Shown here: piece by piece, positions 1-8,673 of the stretch
Numbering within the stretch: the first letter of the stretch is position 1
Layout of the letters: each line of letters begins with the position of its first letter
Assembly: GCA_958430865.1 (NCBI GenBank)
Contig: CAUDNR010004190.1
Span: 61,873 to 85,197, forward strand
Source: Entrophospora sp. SA101
Taxonomy: Eukaryota; Glomeromycota; Glomeromycetes; Entrophosporales; Entrophosporaceae
Reading direction: 5' to 3'
Length of the DNA: 23,325 bases
The notes under the pieces: generated by a model
What the model was told of the DNA's origin: nothing
Database searches by the model: none
The model's input: the letters and a program-made list of their open reading frames with translations, nothing else
Made by a program: the position numbers and the translations under genes

Positions 1-50
1 TGCAACTTTTGATGATGGTTGCTACCACCTTTGCGTCATATAAAAATGAT

Positions 51-70
51 TGCAACCACTGGTTGCAACC
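51..70. repeat. palindromic repeat at the 3' edge of the polymerase remnant
   Basis: Positions 51-67 form a near-perfect inverted repeat (TGCAACCA, one base, TGGTTGCA), and 61-70 is the perfect palindrome GGTTGCAACC. The motif GGTTGC-ACCACCTTT occurs twice in direct orientation (about 17-33 and 61-76). The polymerase coding similarity stops just beyond it, so this may be the edge of a mobile element that truncated the gene. No target duplication is visible because the window starts here. Confidence 0.5.
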
Positions 71-105
71 ACCTTTATGACCATTTTGTTTCCTTTTTTG
101 GAACT

Positions 106-1875
106 CTATTTAGAAAGTTCTTTTCTGGAGAAGGCTTTATCGTATTTTTCATAATACTTATCTGGGCAGGTGAGATACAAAGAATCGGTATCTCCATATT
201 TCAGCTCAAACCCTTTCTTTGTTACGAATTCTGCAACAAGATTAAGGTTGTATTTTCCCGCCAAAGTAGTTCCTCCAGCTAATTCACGAAGAAAGATTGG
301 AGATTTTGAGTTTCCTGCTTCTCCATAAAAAGTGTTCATATATACCTTCAAAGCTCTTTGTTTCGAATCTAAATAATCGTAATCAAAGCATATGGATGAA
401 TATTCTAAATTTAAGTTTTCTGGAATTTTTTTACCTTTCTTTTTAACTGAACTTATCATTTTCCCAAGATGTTCTTTTTTCTTTCCTAATAGGGCAAGTT
501 GTACTTTAAGCTCTACTCTCTTGTTGAATAAATCCTCTAATACGACAGGATATAAACCCTTCTTTCCGAATTGATTATCATGTCTTACACTCCAAGCTTG
601 GACGATGTGGTTATTAAATGGAAACTCAATCTTATGCAAGATATTTCCATTATTTTGCACAATATCTGCCTCTCTACGGGTTAGTATTATTTTATCTGGA
701 GAAAGATTGTAAGCCATGATGAGACTGGGATATAATGAAGCAAAGTCCAATCCTGTTACAGGTCTTTCCGTTTCAATTCCTTTTTTGGTGGAAAAACGTA
801 TGCGCTGGGAAATTTCCCTTTTTCTATATTTTTACATACCCTTGTACTAAATACCATATCACGCTTGAAAGCATAAGCACCCAGAAGGTTTCGTACTTTC
901 ATCCCATTTGCATGGTAGTGTGAGTCAAATAGAGATACATAAGCTATAGAAGCGACTTCTCTATAATCATTTATTACACTTAGCTTTACCATAAGCTCCT
1001 GACAACGTAGTGCATCTATAATACAATAATTCGCAACATCATGCATTCTTCTCGCAGTTGTTGAGGAAGGCTGTGGTCCCGTTCTTTTGCTTCTGTATAG
1101 ATCATCCACATATCATTGTATGGCATATCAGCTTTTGAATCAAGACCGCATTTTTCTAAGAAGAATTTAAGTGAGCCTTCCTTTTCTACCTCAGAACGGG
1201 GATAATGTTTTTTGAGACATACCCAAACATCAATTGGTACACATCCTGGCAGTTTAAGAAAACTAGAAATAAATTCCTCTTCTGGGCTAATTTTAATTTT
1301 AACTGGACCATCCATATATTCTTTCTCTTCCTTATCTTCATCTCCCTCCCCACCTCCTTCAACAGTATTCTTTATTTTCTTGAAAGTATTTTCAGATTTT
1401 GCACCTATCTTTCCACGATAATTCCACTTTAGAATTTCTTCCTTTGATTTGAAGTTTCCAGTCATTTGTTTCCACATCCATTCAAGTATATTTAGGTGAT
1501 AAGCTCTTTCCATAATGAACCGCCAATCATAGTCGGAATCATTAAATCCAACTTGGATGTCAGGGGCAAATGCTCGCCAGCAAAGGGCGAATGCTTTTAG
1601 CAAATTTACCTGATTTCTGCATACGATTGTAATCCATTGCGGGTCTGGCGCGGTTTCAACATCAACAAGACAAATTTGTTTTAACGGCTCTGGTTCATCT
1701 TTCCAGTGTAATGTCATACAAATCATAAAGACCTTGTTTTTTTTCTTCAAGAACTTCTGCAAATTCTCCCATTCGTGGGGCATATGTTTCTATATCCCAC
1801 GTAAGAACAAGAGTACGATCTCGTAAGAGAGCTGAAATAGGGAAGTGGTCACTTATCATTTTTAGATGGCATGGT
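106..1875 (-). pseudogene. family B DNA polymerase of large-DNA-virus type, broken by frameshifts and truncated at both ends
   Basis: Read on the minus strand, this is the proofreading exonuclease plus the palm/finger part of a family B DNA polymerase. Four open pieces lie in order: about 1858-1735 with Exo I (WDIET); 1783 to about 1085 with Exo II (GFNDSDYDW); 1109-756 with Exo III (YCIIDALR); and about 775-106 with polymerase regions II (DFASLYPS), III (KVYMNTFYG) and I (YGDTDS). The reading frame shifts near 1740 (A8 run), near 1070-1090 and near 775 (A6 run). The N-terminal domain and the thumb are missing. A low-complexity Gly/Glu insert sits near 1325-1370. All visible exonuclease and polymerase signature residues survive, so decay looks recent, or some shifts are homopolymer errors. 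The style resembles nucleocytoplasmic large DNA virus polymerases, and endogenous copies are known in arbuscular mycorrhizal fungi. Viral ancestry is inferred from motif style only. Confidence 0.85.
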
Positions 1876-2055
1876 AAAATTGTGCACCGATTCCTTCACT
1901 CCGGAGAAAGTCGAGCTTCTACGTTCTATTCTACTAGAGAAGAATAATCTAATATTCATTCTACTCGGGTTTCAGCTGGGAATAAGAATAAAGAACCCCC
2001 TAAACGCGAGGTCCCTAAACTGCAGGCCCTAGTTTCCCCTTTGATACAAATATTT
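1876..2055. other. unassigned spacer upstream of the polymerase remnant
   Basis: This stretch is slightly richer in GC than its surroundings. It holds no convincing reading frame or RNA gene. It carries short inverted segments around TCTACTAGAGAAGAAT. It marks where polymerase similarity is lost at the 5' side, so an older insertion or deletion junction probably lies in it. Confidence 0.3.
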
Positions 2056-2348
2056 TAGTACCTTGTCAGAAATGAGTGGCCATCTAAAATTCTGTTAATA
2101 GTAATAATAATTTTACATACACAACATGATTTCTTGTACTGAGTGGATCTGTTTTTGTTAAACTGCATATGTATAACAAGTATGGATTGGTTTGAAATCA
2201 TAGAACGAAATTCTGAATTTCAAAGAAAACTTGACATTAATAAAACTTTCAAAAGTGGTCACTTTGTACAAGAAATCATGTTGTGTACTAGTTTGTATTT
2301 ACAATCAAAGAATTTTTTAGGTGGCCATTCATTTTCGGCAGGGCACTG
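2056..2348. mobile_element. 293-bp terminal-inverted-repeat element (MITE-like)
   Basis: The left end (TAGTACCTTGTCAGAAATG...) and the reverse complement of the right end (CAGTGCCCTGCCGAAAATG...) match over about 35 bp and share the block TGGCCA-CTAAAA. This is a long terminal inverted repeat enclosing about 220 bp with no coding capacity. The CAGT start and the TA directly after the right end suggest a Tc1/mariner/pogo-type non-autonomous element. The left flank (TT) does not preserve a TA duplication, so the superfamily call is tentative. Confidence 0.6.
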
Positions 2349-2880
2349 TATGTGTAAAATCAATTCATGATGATGATACAAGCAATCATGCAAAAACTTA
2401 TGGATTATTATTTCTAGGATGCTGGTTTATTTAGTTTTAAAAGTTGATATTAGAAGAAAAAGTAAATACATATATATATTATTGATATTGAATAAATTAT
2501 TTTAGTATCGTCCGTCATTTATATTATTGTTGTGCAATTATATAATTGCTTCAAGAAGAAATTTTTATAGTACAACTTGAAATTAATTTAATAATAATGT
2601 TTTGAGATCAGAATAAAATTTTAGGAATTTTTTTTGCCTTAATTCTTTAATAATTTTTGGATTTCCAGTTTTTAATAAAATCTATGAATTTCAAGGAAGG
2701 CAAAAAAGTAAGAATAAATAAAATTAATAAATAAATAAATTTTTTATTGATAATTACCTCTAATAATAATTTCTTACTTTCATGATGGTCAAATAGAGAG
2801 ATAAAATCTTCTATCTAAATAATGATAACCATTATTATTATAATTATTTTTTATTATTATTATTATTATTATCATAAATT
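2349..2880. other. gene-free AT-rich stretch
   Basis: Very AT-rich sequence with a TTA microsatellite (about 2836-2871). I see no reading frame with coding character on either strand. It includes the probable 3' untranslated and polyadenylation region of the dysferlin-domain gene, which ends at 2881 on the minus strand. Confidence 0.5.
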
Positions 2881-4214
2881 TTATTTTATTTTTACCTTCC
2901 CGCTAAAGTAATTTATCTCACCCCCATTTTTTATATACTCGTCAATCACATTTAATTTCTCCCTGTCTAATTTGGAGCCTTTTACTTTATACCAAATTTT
3001 TTCAATTTCGGATTTTGTCTTTGACTCATCCTTATCTGTACTGATTTTTGATAAATACTTTTTATCACTATCACTATCACTATCAGTTATAACCTATACA
3101 TTATAATATAGCTGTTATTATTGATATGTGAATATGGATATGAATAAGCACATGGGTGTCTATTTTATATGTTAAATGCTTGCCTTTTTACGGCGTAATC
3201 TTATCCATCTTCTTCTACGAACAAAGGATCGTAAAGATTTATAACATCCTATAATTTATTATTTATCAATTTATTATTTAAAATTATTATTATTAAATTA
3301 AATAAAATATAAAATTTTACCATGCCAACGATTAAAATTAAATGCTATGGAATACTCCCATCCTTCTATAATATAAAAATAATACATTGTAAGGAAATCG
3401 GATTTAAGATTAAAATTCCAAACATGCACAAATATTATTATCAATCAATCAACAATTTACCTTGGTCAACATCACCAGACATATCAATCAACCATTCTTT
3501 ATTAACCTAAAATTTGAAAAATAAATTTAAATAAACTTTGTCAACAATATCTTCTAAATCAATTTCTCTCCAACACATCACTTACAACCCACCCATTCCC
3601 AAGTTGGATCCGGCAATTGAAATGTATAAATATCCATTGGTGAATATCTTTAATATAAATAATAAAATAAAAATAAATATATATTAATTTATTTATTTGC
3701 TTTCTTATAATATTAATATTACTATCATATAAATTAGTATTATTTATTACTTGTTATGTTTATCTGTCCATGGAGATGGATCCATTTGATTTAATGCTTT
3801 CGAATTAAATTTTGGTAATCCGAAAAAAAATAATCTATAATAAAATAATAGCCGTAATAAATTAATTATTATATTTAAGATAAATTGTTGTTATTTATTA
3901 TTCCTGTTTTTGAAATTAATTACCCACCCTCTTTGATTCTCGTACAATACTTCATATACACGATTTTCTGATGAATATGTTGAATTTTTCTTTTTAACAT
4001 TTAGTTTTTCAGCTGGCTAAATAAATTATAATTCGTAATCGTAATTATAACAACTATAATTTAAAAAAGATATCAAAAAAAAGATCAAGACATATGATAC
4101 CATATCATCTTCTTTGATTATTCTTATTATTTTTTTTATAGAATCTTCAATGCTAGTTGATGACACTGGATTGATTTTGTTAATAGTTTCAACTGTAATT
4201 TCATCTTCCATCAT
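2881..4214 (-). CDS. small peroxin/dysferlin-domain protein (Pex23/Spo73-like), 8 exons, 236 aa
   Basis: Exons (minus strand): 4214-4101, 4016-3928, 3834-3751, 3647-3593, 3506-3461, 3365-3321, 3248-3184 and 3093-2881. They total 711 nt and keep one frame with matching phases. The inner dysferlin half is seen in YEVLYENQRGLFFFG and MDPSPWTD (about residues 60-95). The outer half is seen in DPTWEW, EWLIDMSGDVD, EGWEYSIAF and the Arg-rich FVRRRRWIRLR (about residues 105-165). The acidic/lysine C-terminal tail starts with a DSDSDSD run. There is no transmembrane segment. In yeasts, proteins of this class act at ER-peroxisome contact sites (Pex30-32) or in prospore membrane expansion (Spo73). The short, membrane-anchor-free form is closest to Spo73. 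Two donors are GTGGGT, and the last intron (3183-3094) starts with GC. The exact role is unknown. Confidence 0.85.
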
Positions 4215-4494
4215 AAAATAAAAAAAAGAGAGTGGAAATTAAATTATTTTTAATAAAAATTTAAAGGATTAGGGGGATATTAATTAATATGATAAATATA
4301 GTTAACGTATATTTATCGAATTTCCCAATCAAGCAAACCATGCTATCATATATGTTACACTATAATTTCAACATAATGCATATTTATTTATTACATTATT
4401 ATGCATAATAACAAGATGGATGATATTAAATTGTACCAATTATTTTACAATAATATAAAAAATATATATTTTATTAATACGAAAACTATTTTAT
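4215..4494. other. intergenic spacer between two same-strand genes
   Basis: These 280 AT-rich bases hold the 3' flank of the TMEM184-type gene and the promoter of the dysferlin-domain gene. No defined element is recognised. Confidence 0.4.
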
Positions 4495-6485
4495 TTAAAT
4501 GTCACCACCGCTATTCTCGTGTTTCTTACTTTCATCATCGTCACTATCATCTTTTCCCTTTTCCTCAACATTGACTTTAGCACTACTACTTTCACCACCA
4601 CCACCACCACCATCACTACTTTCTTTTTTATTATCATCAGTATCTGATGCCAATGGTGAAGGTCGTAAATGCTTGGATCTGAGACTTCCTCTCAATTTTT
4701 TTGTATTAGTTGTAGATCTACTTAAGCTTGAAGCTTTTTTGAGATAATCTTTTTCACTTCTACTTCTGCTACCAATATCACTACTAACTTCTTTCGATAT
4801 AATATCAGCCAAAGGCTTTAATGAGACAGCAGTTCTTTGTGGATCTTCTCTTTTTTCGGGTTCAGGTCTTCTTAGGACAGCATAGAGAAATATGAATTTT
4901 AAGAGATGAATAAAATCAAACACTGCATCCCGTATATTTAAAGCATCTCTTAAAGATGAAAAAACGGGAGTTGAAATCCTTTCTCCTAATTCTCGATATT
5001 CCTTTACACTGAATGCTTTCATGTGTAATAGAGATAAAAAGAAAAATTCAATCGATACTAAAACTGATTGAATTGCCGTTGATATATCGTCTGCGGTTCT
5101 GTTAATTTTTTAAAAAAGTTGAATGTGTGTATAAACGTTCTTTTTTACAAATCATATATATATATATATTACTTTTTTTTTCACTTACAAATATTTCGTG
5201 TTCGCAAAAAAGTCTAAAAAATCATAAAAATTAGATAACGAAAATAGATACGATATAAAGTTATGTGAAAACAACAAACACTTACGTAGATTAACTGCTA
5301 GAGCAAGAATATGACCTATTTATTATCGAAGGCTTTATCAATGTATGGTTCATTTACTATAATTACTTTAACATTAAATTGCAACAGGGGGGGATATTTT
5401 TTTTTGAAGATCATCGTACCTTGATATGTAACAATGAAAAGTGCCTGAAGAATTTAAAAAAAATCATTAATCGTTTTAATTGTTGTTAACAAAATAATTA
5501 TCGTCTCCTAGTAATTAAATTACCCAATTTATGCACAGATCTTTTAATCCTAATTGATATCCTATTAATTCTTTACGAATAGATTCAAATAACATCAACT
5601 GTAATTAATTAATTTATTTATTTATTAATTAATTGATAATAATAATCACACAATCCAAATACTCGAATTCCTTACCAAACTTAGATTTGCGATTAGAGAA
5701 GATATTGTTTGTATAATTACTAAATGAAGTTGAGGAAAGTAAATAGAATAATTTTCTTTACAATAAACCCCAATTAATTGCAACACCACCGAGATAAAAG
5801 TTGTTAAATATAATATCAATGCGTATTGTAACACGGCTAATTTTAAACTGGGTAGGAAGAATGATTTATGTTTAGAGGGATTGAATCTAATACAACAAAG
5901 TGGTGGAGGCATTTTTGTTGTTCCTATTTGGGTAATTCTATAATCTCCATCATCACCCAAATATTCTAATAATAAATTAAAAAATGAAGCAATACACCAT
6001 GCTTGATATGTATCACGGAAAAAGGCAAAATAAACTGATTTATGAATAAAGAAGTATGCTAATAAATCTGATATTGTATAAACCGGAACCATAAATAATA
6101 ATCTTATCACCAATCTTTGTTGTTCTGGCTATATTACACATGATTGATATATTTTTATAATTTAGAAGGTGTATATATATAAAGTAATTACGTTTTATAT
6201 ATAAATATAATAAATACATGCCTTTGCATAATTTCTTGCGTGTTGAAATAATAACGTAAACGTAAAAACACACGCTAAAAGTGTAAATGTCGACGAAACA
6301 ATCCATCCTATTGTATACACTAAAGGATAAATTCAATCAATTAGTCGATCGATTTATTTATTTGTTTCTCGAAAAGAATCCTCACATGGTAAATGAGCAT
6401 TTCCTTGAGAATCAACAAATGAATATCTTAAAGGATCCAAAGTTTTGATTAAGTGAGGGCATGTTTTACTAGTAAATATTTCCAT
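4495..6485 (-). CDS. TMEM184 / organic solute transporter alpha-type seven-TM protein, 8 exons, 469 aa
   Basis: Exons (minus strand): 6485-6386, 6319-6222, 6128-5676, 5598-5524, 5444-5420, 5315-5286, 5213-5189 and 5098-4495. They total 1410 nt and every junction phase agrees. Family hallmarks in order: TM1 (about residues 35-59) followed by HARNYAK and PEQQRLVIRLLFMVPVY, then RDTYQAW, LLLEYLG, ESIRKELIGYQ, FIVTYQGHILALAV, TADDISTAIQSVLVSIE, and the C-terminal MKAFSVKEY and LRDALNIRD. The last ~100 residues are a Ser/acidic low-complexity tail with a Gly6 run. Family members sit in plasma or vacuolar membranes. Animal relatives move steroids, and the fungal role is not established. The second intron (6221-6129) begins with GC, and exons five to seven are only 25, 30 and 25 nt. 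The gene follows the F-box gene on the same strand. Confidence 0.9.
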
Positions 6486-6645
6486 TCATTCATATATTAA
6501 AAAATAAAGGAATTGGATTAAATAAACGTGACTGATTTGAAGCAAACTTAAAAAAATAAGAATATTTTTTTTTTTAAAAAAAATCTATTGTGTGGCTATG
6601 TAAGAAATTGTTTATTATTAAAAAAGATAATGATACCAATGATTA

Positions 6646-6778
6646 ACGAACAGTAGCTTCTTTCTTAGATTAATTATGCAAATACATCTTTTATATTTCG
6701 ATTCTTTTTGTAAAAAATTTTTTAATTGTAATAAAAATTGACGAACAGTGGCTTCTTTCTTAAATTAGATTAATTATC
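6646..6778. repeat. direct repeat in the promoter of the TMEM184-type gene
   Basis: Two copies of about 31-37 bp start with ACGAACAGT(A/G)GCTTCTTTCT and end in GATTAATTAT (6646-6677 and 6741-6778). They lie 160-290 bp upstream of the TMEM184-type start codon and downstream of the F-box gene. They could be duplicated regulatory sequence or a small local duplication. Confidence 0.5.
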
Positions 6779-6857
6779 TTTTATCCTTCGAGGCTTTGAT
6801 GGTGGCTTGGCAAAAGAACCTTTTGTCGATCACAACGAATTTTTTGTAAATTCTAAT

Positions 6858-7753
6858 CTAATTAATTCCAGTGGCAGAAATCAAGTAATTAAGGTTATCC
6901 ATATTATCCATATACCTTAATAATGCATCTCTTGACATATTGATATACAATAATTCAATGTCTTGTGGATTATTGGTATAATCGTTAGTTGAATTATTTT
7001 TAAAAACTTGTTTCCCCTTCTCATCATTATTTCTCTCTTTGTTGATATTGAATCTATAGCCGATAATTATATTCGAATGACATTTAATCTCTTTGATGTT
7101 GTTTGGATTCTCGCCAGGTAATAAAATAGTTGGTATATAATATTTAAATTTCCAACCACTTGGTGGATTATCTTTATATTTAACAGCTATCCCCAAATTA
7201 ATCCTACAATTATTTATTATTATCAATCCTTCTTCTTCTGATCTTTCTGATCCTTCTTCTTCTGATGTAGGTGATAAAAATGATCCATTTGATTCAGTTG
7301 ATGGAAAAAAATTAAATTTACATATTCTTGAAAATTTTATCAATGTTGTTTTAAAATATTTTTTTTTATCATAAGTTCCAAAATCAATTCTTGCCTATTA
7401 TATCACACATGTTATTAATATATATACATATGTATATATATGCCTAGAAGAAAACCAATCAATGAGAGATGGAAGTTACCTCGAATTCCAAATCTTTGAA
7501 ATAATTAAATCTTTTAAAAGCACACCCACTAATAACTAAAGGAATTATTTCATTCCATAATTTACAAGTTCTACAAAGCGTCCATAAATATCGGTGACGA
7601 CTAAATTTAAAATTAAAATAATTAATTGTACATTAATAAATATTTTATTATTTAAATGATTTAATATTTATTTACTTACTCATATAATGCATAAGTATTT
7701 TGAACATTTTGCAAAATTGTGTAAAGTAATTCGTTTGGCAAATTATTTATCAT
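6858..7753 (-). CDS. F-box-like protein, 3 exons, 243 aa
   Basis: Exons (minus strand): 7753-7680, 7600-7480 and 7394-6858, total 732 nt, with donors GTAAGT and GTAACT and consistent phases. The N-terminus INNLPNELLYTILQNV followed by RHRYLWTLCRTCKLWNEI (residues 2-48) has the Leu-Pro-x-Glu-Leu start and the Trp/Cys/Trp pattern of an F-box, which binds Skp1 in SCF ubiquitin ligases. No leucine-rich repeats or kelch motifs follow. The rest is a family-specific, partly Glu/Ser-rich region (EEEGSERSEEEG) with no recognised domain. Large F-box families of this layout are typical of Glomeromycotina. The target is unknown. The start codon lies only 70 bp from the divergent ORF at 7824. Confidence 0.75.
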
Positions 7754-7823
7754 TGTTTAAATATTAGTAATACAGTATATAGTAGCATGATGGAAGGAAG
7801 TTCGATTTATTATTATCAGCACA

Positions 7824-8312
7824 ATGGACATTCGTTATCACGTTGTGACTTTGATTTCATTGGCTAAATTTTATGATGATCACTCTCTAAAAAAATCAAA
7901 TTTTATTTATTGGCTTGAAGATCTTTTACAAAAATATTATGTGGGACATACTAGGTTAAAAAGGAATAGAAACAGATGTTTTTGTAGTCATTTAAAAGTT
8001 AAATCAACTAAACCACTTTCTGACAAAGAACTACTTTCACAAGCTTTCAGCTTTCGCCTAGAAAATAAAACTAGAGAACTAGAAAAAGAGTTATCAATTA
8101 CCAAAGAAGAATTAAAAATTGAAAGAGAAGAAGTAGCCAGGTTCCAAGAAAAATCAGAAGAGTGGAGTAAAAAGCAAAAACAGGAATTATTAGATAAGAT
8201 AAAAAGTTTAGAAGAAAAAATTAAGCAACTAGAAGAGGAAAACAGGAAATTAAAAGGTCAACAGAATGGTCAATTAATTGCTCAAACTGAAGTCAAAGAG
8301 ACTAAAAGATGA
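7824..8312 (+). CDS. coiled-coil protein of unknown function, 162 aa; possibly a degenerate copy
   Basis: From about residue 68 the protein is a strongly charged coiled coil (heptad-like, Lys/Glu/Leu-rich, to about residue 152). Before it comes RCFCSHLKVKSTKPLSDKEL. An inverted relative at 16.9-18.1 kb shows what the complete family member looked like: upstream of the shared part it keeps a zinc-ribbon-like CSEC...CEN segment, which here is replaced by unrelated sequence (around YYVGHTRLKR). This copy is therefore probably N-terminally rearranged, and the ATG at 7824 may not be a native start. It converges on the small minus-strand ORF ending at 8407. No function is assigned. Confidence 0.5.
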   Translation: MDIRYHVVTLISLAKFYDDHSLKKSNFIYWLEDLLQKYYVGHTRLKRNRNRCFCSHLKVKSTKPLSDKELLSQAFSFRLENKTRELEKELSITKEELKIEREEVARFQEKSEEWSKKQKQELLDKIKSLEEKIKQLEEENRKLKGQQNGQLIAQTEVKETKR

Positions 8313-8612
8313 TCTCGATTGAAAATAAAAAAATAGTTTAAAAATTGAGGAAATGTTTTCCTCTATATAAATTGAAATTCATTTCAACTATCAAAGAAAA
8401 TGGTAGTTACTTTCCTTTTAAGGATTTTTGCTTTTTATTAGGTAATAATGCACCTCCACTTTGCTTTCTTTTCTTAATATTTAATATTTTTCTTTCTTTA
8501 TGGTAAATTTCATAAGTAATCCTTTCTTTTCTTAGATAAGTTTCCAATGTCTGAGTATCATTTATTTTGAAAATATAAGGAGCAATTTTTTCACCTTGCT
8601 CTTTCTTCAGAA
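7945..8612. repeat. intact-length copy of an inverted duplicated cassette
   Basis: This segment (most of the coiled-coil ORF, the spacer and the lysine-rich ORF) is repeated in reverse orientation at about 16628-18032. The spacer also matches (GAAAATAAAAA, ATCAAAGAAAATGGT), so a DNA segment was duplicated and not two separate cDNAs. This copy contains about 30 bp of spacer that the other lacks. Confidence 0.75.
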
Positions 8613-8673
8613 TACTTCTGATAGTACTATAATTCTTGGGTTCCATGGTAGATCTGATATAAATTAACTTCAT
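8407..8673 (-). CDS. lysine-rich hypothetical protein, 88 aa, probably the C-terminal exon of a family member
   Basis: Not recognised. The segment EQGEKIAPYIFKINDTQ through LPNKKQKSLKGK recurs at 16.63-16.82 kb in opposite orientation. There it is preceded by an in-frame exon with a good splice acceptor (TTTTCATAG), so the family protein is longer and multi-exonic. The first ~25 residues here (RSTMEPKNY...) are not shared. The C-terminus is basic and could be a nuclear signal. It may be a fragment rather than a functional gene. Confidence 0.4.
   Translation of the reverse strand: MKLIYIRSTMEPKNYSTIRSILKKEQGEKIAPYIFKINDTQTLETYLRKERITYEIYHKERKILNIKKRKQSGGALLPNKKQKSLKGK

Noticed and set aside
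392..574. Plus-strand frames opposite the polymerase
   Set aside because: They are mirror frames of the polymerase coding strand.
1847..2094. Shared GCCATCTAAAA between the polymerase remnant and the 293-bp element
   Set aside because: The match is only about 11 bp, and in the first location it is explained by polymerase codons, so common origin is not supported.
2143..2370. Plus-strand frame of 75 codons
   Set aside because: It lies across the 293-bp transposon and its right flank and has no coding character.
5343..5419. Apparent coding continuation of the 25-nt exon of the TMEM184-type gene (KKKYPPLLQFN-like)
   Set aside because: It resembles a family motif, but the true counterpart is the exon at 5598-5524. 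Using donor GTACG at 5419 and the acceptor before 5315 gives perfect phase and family order.
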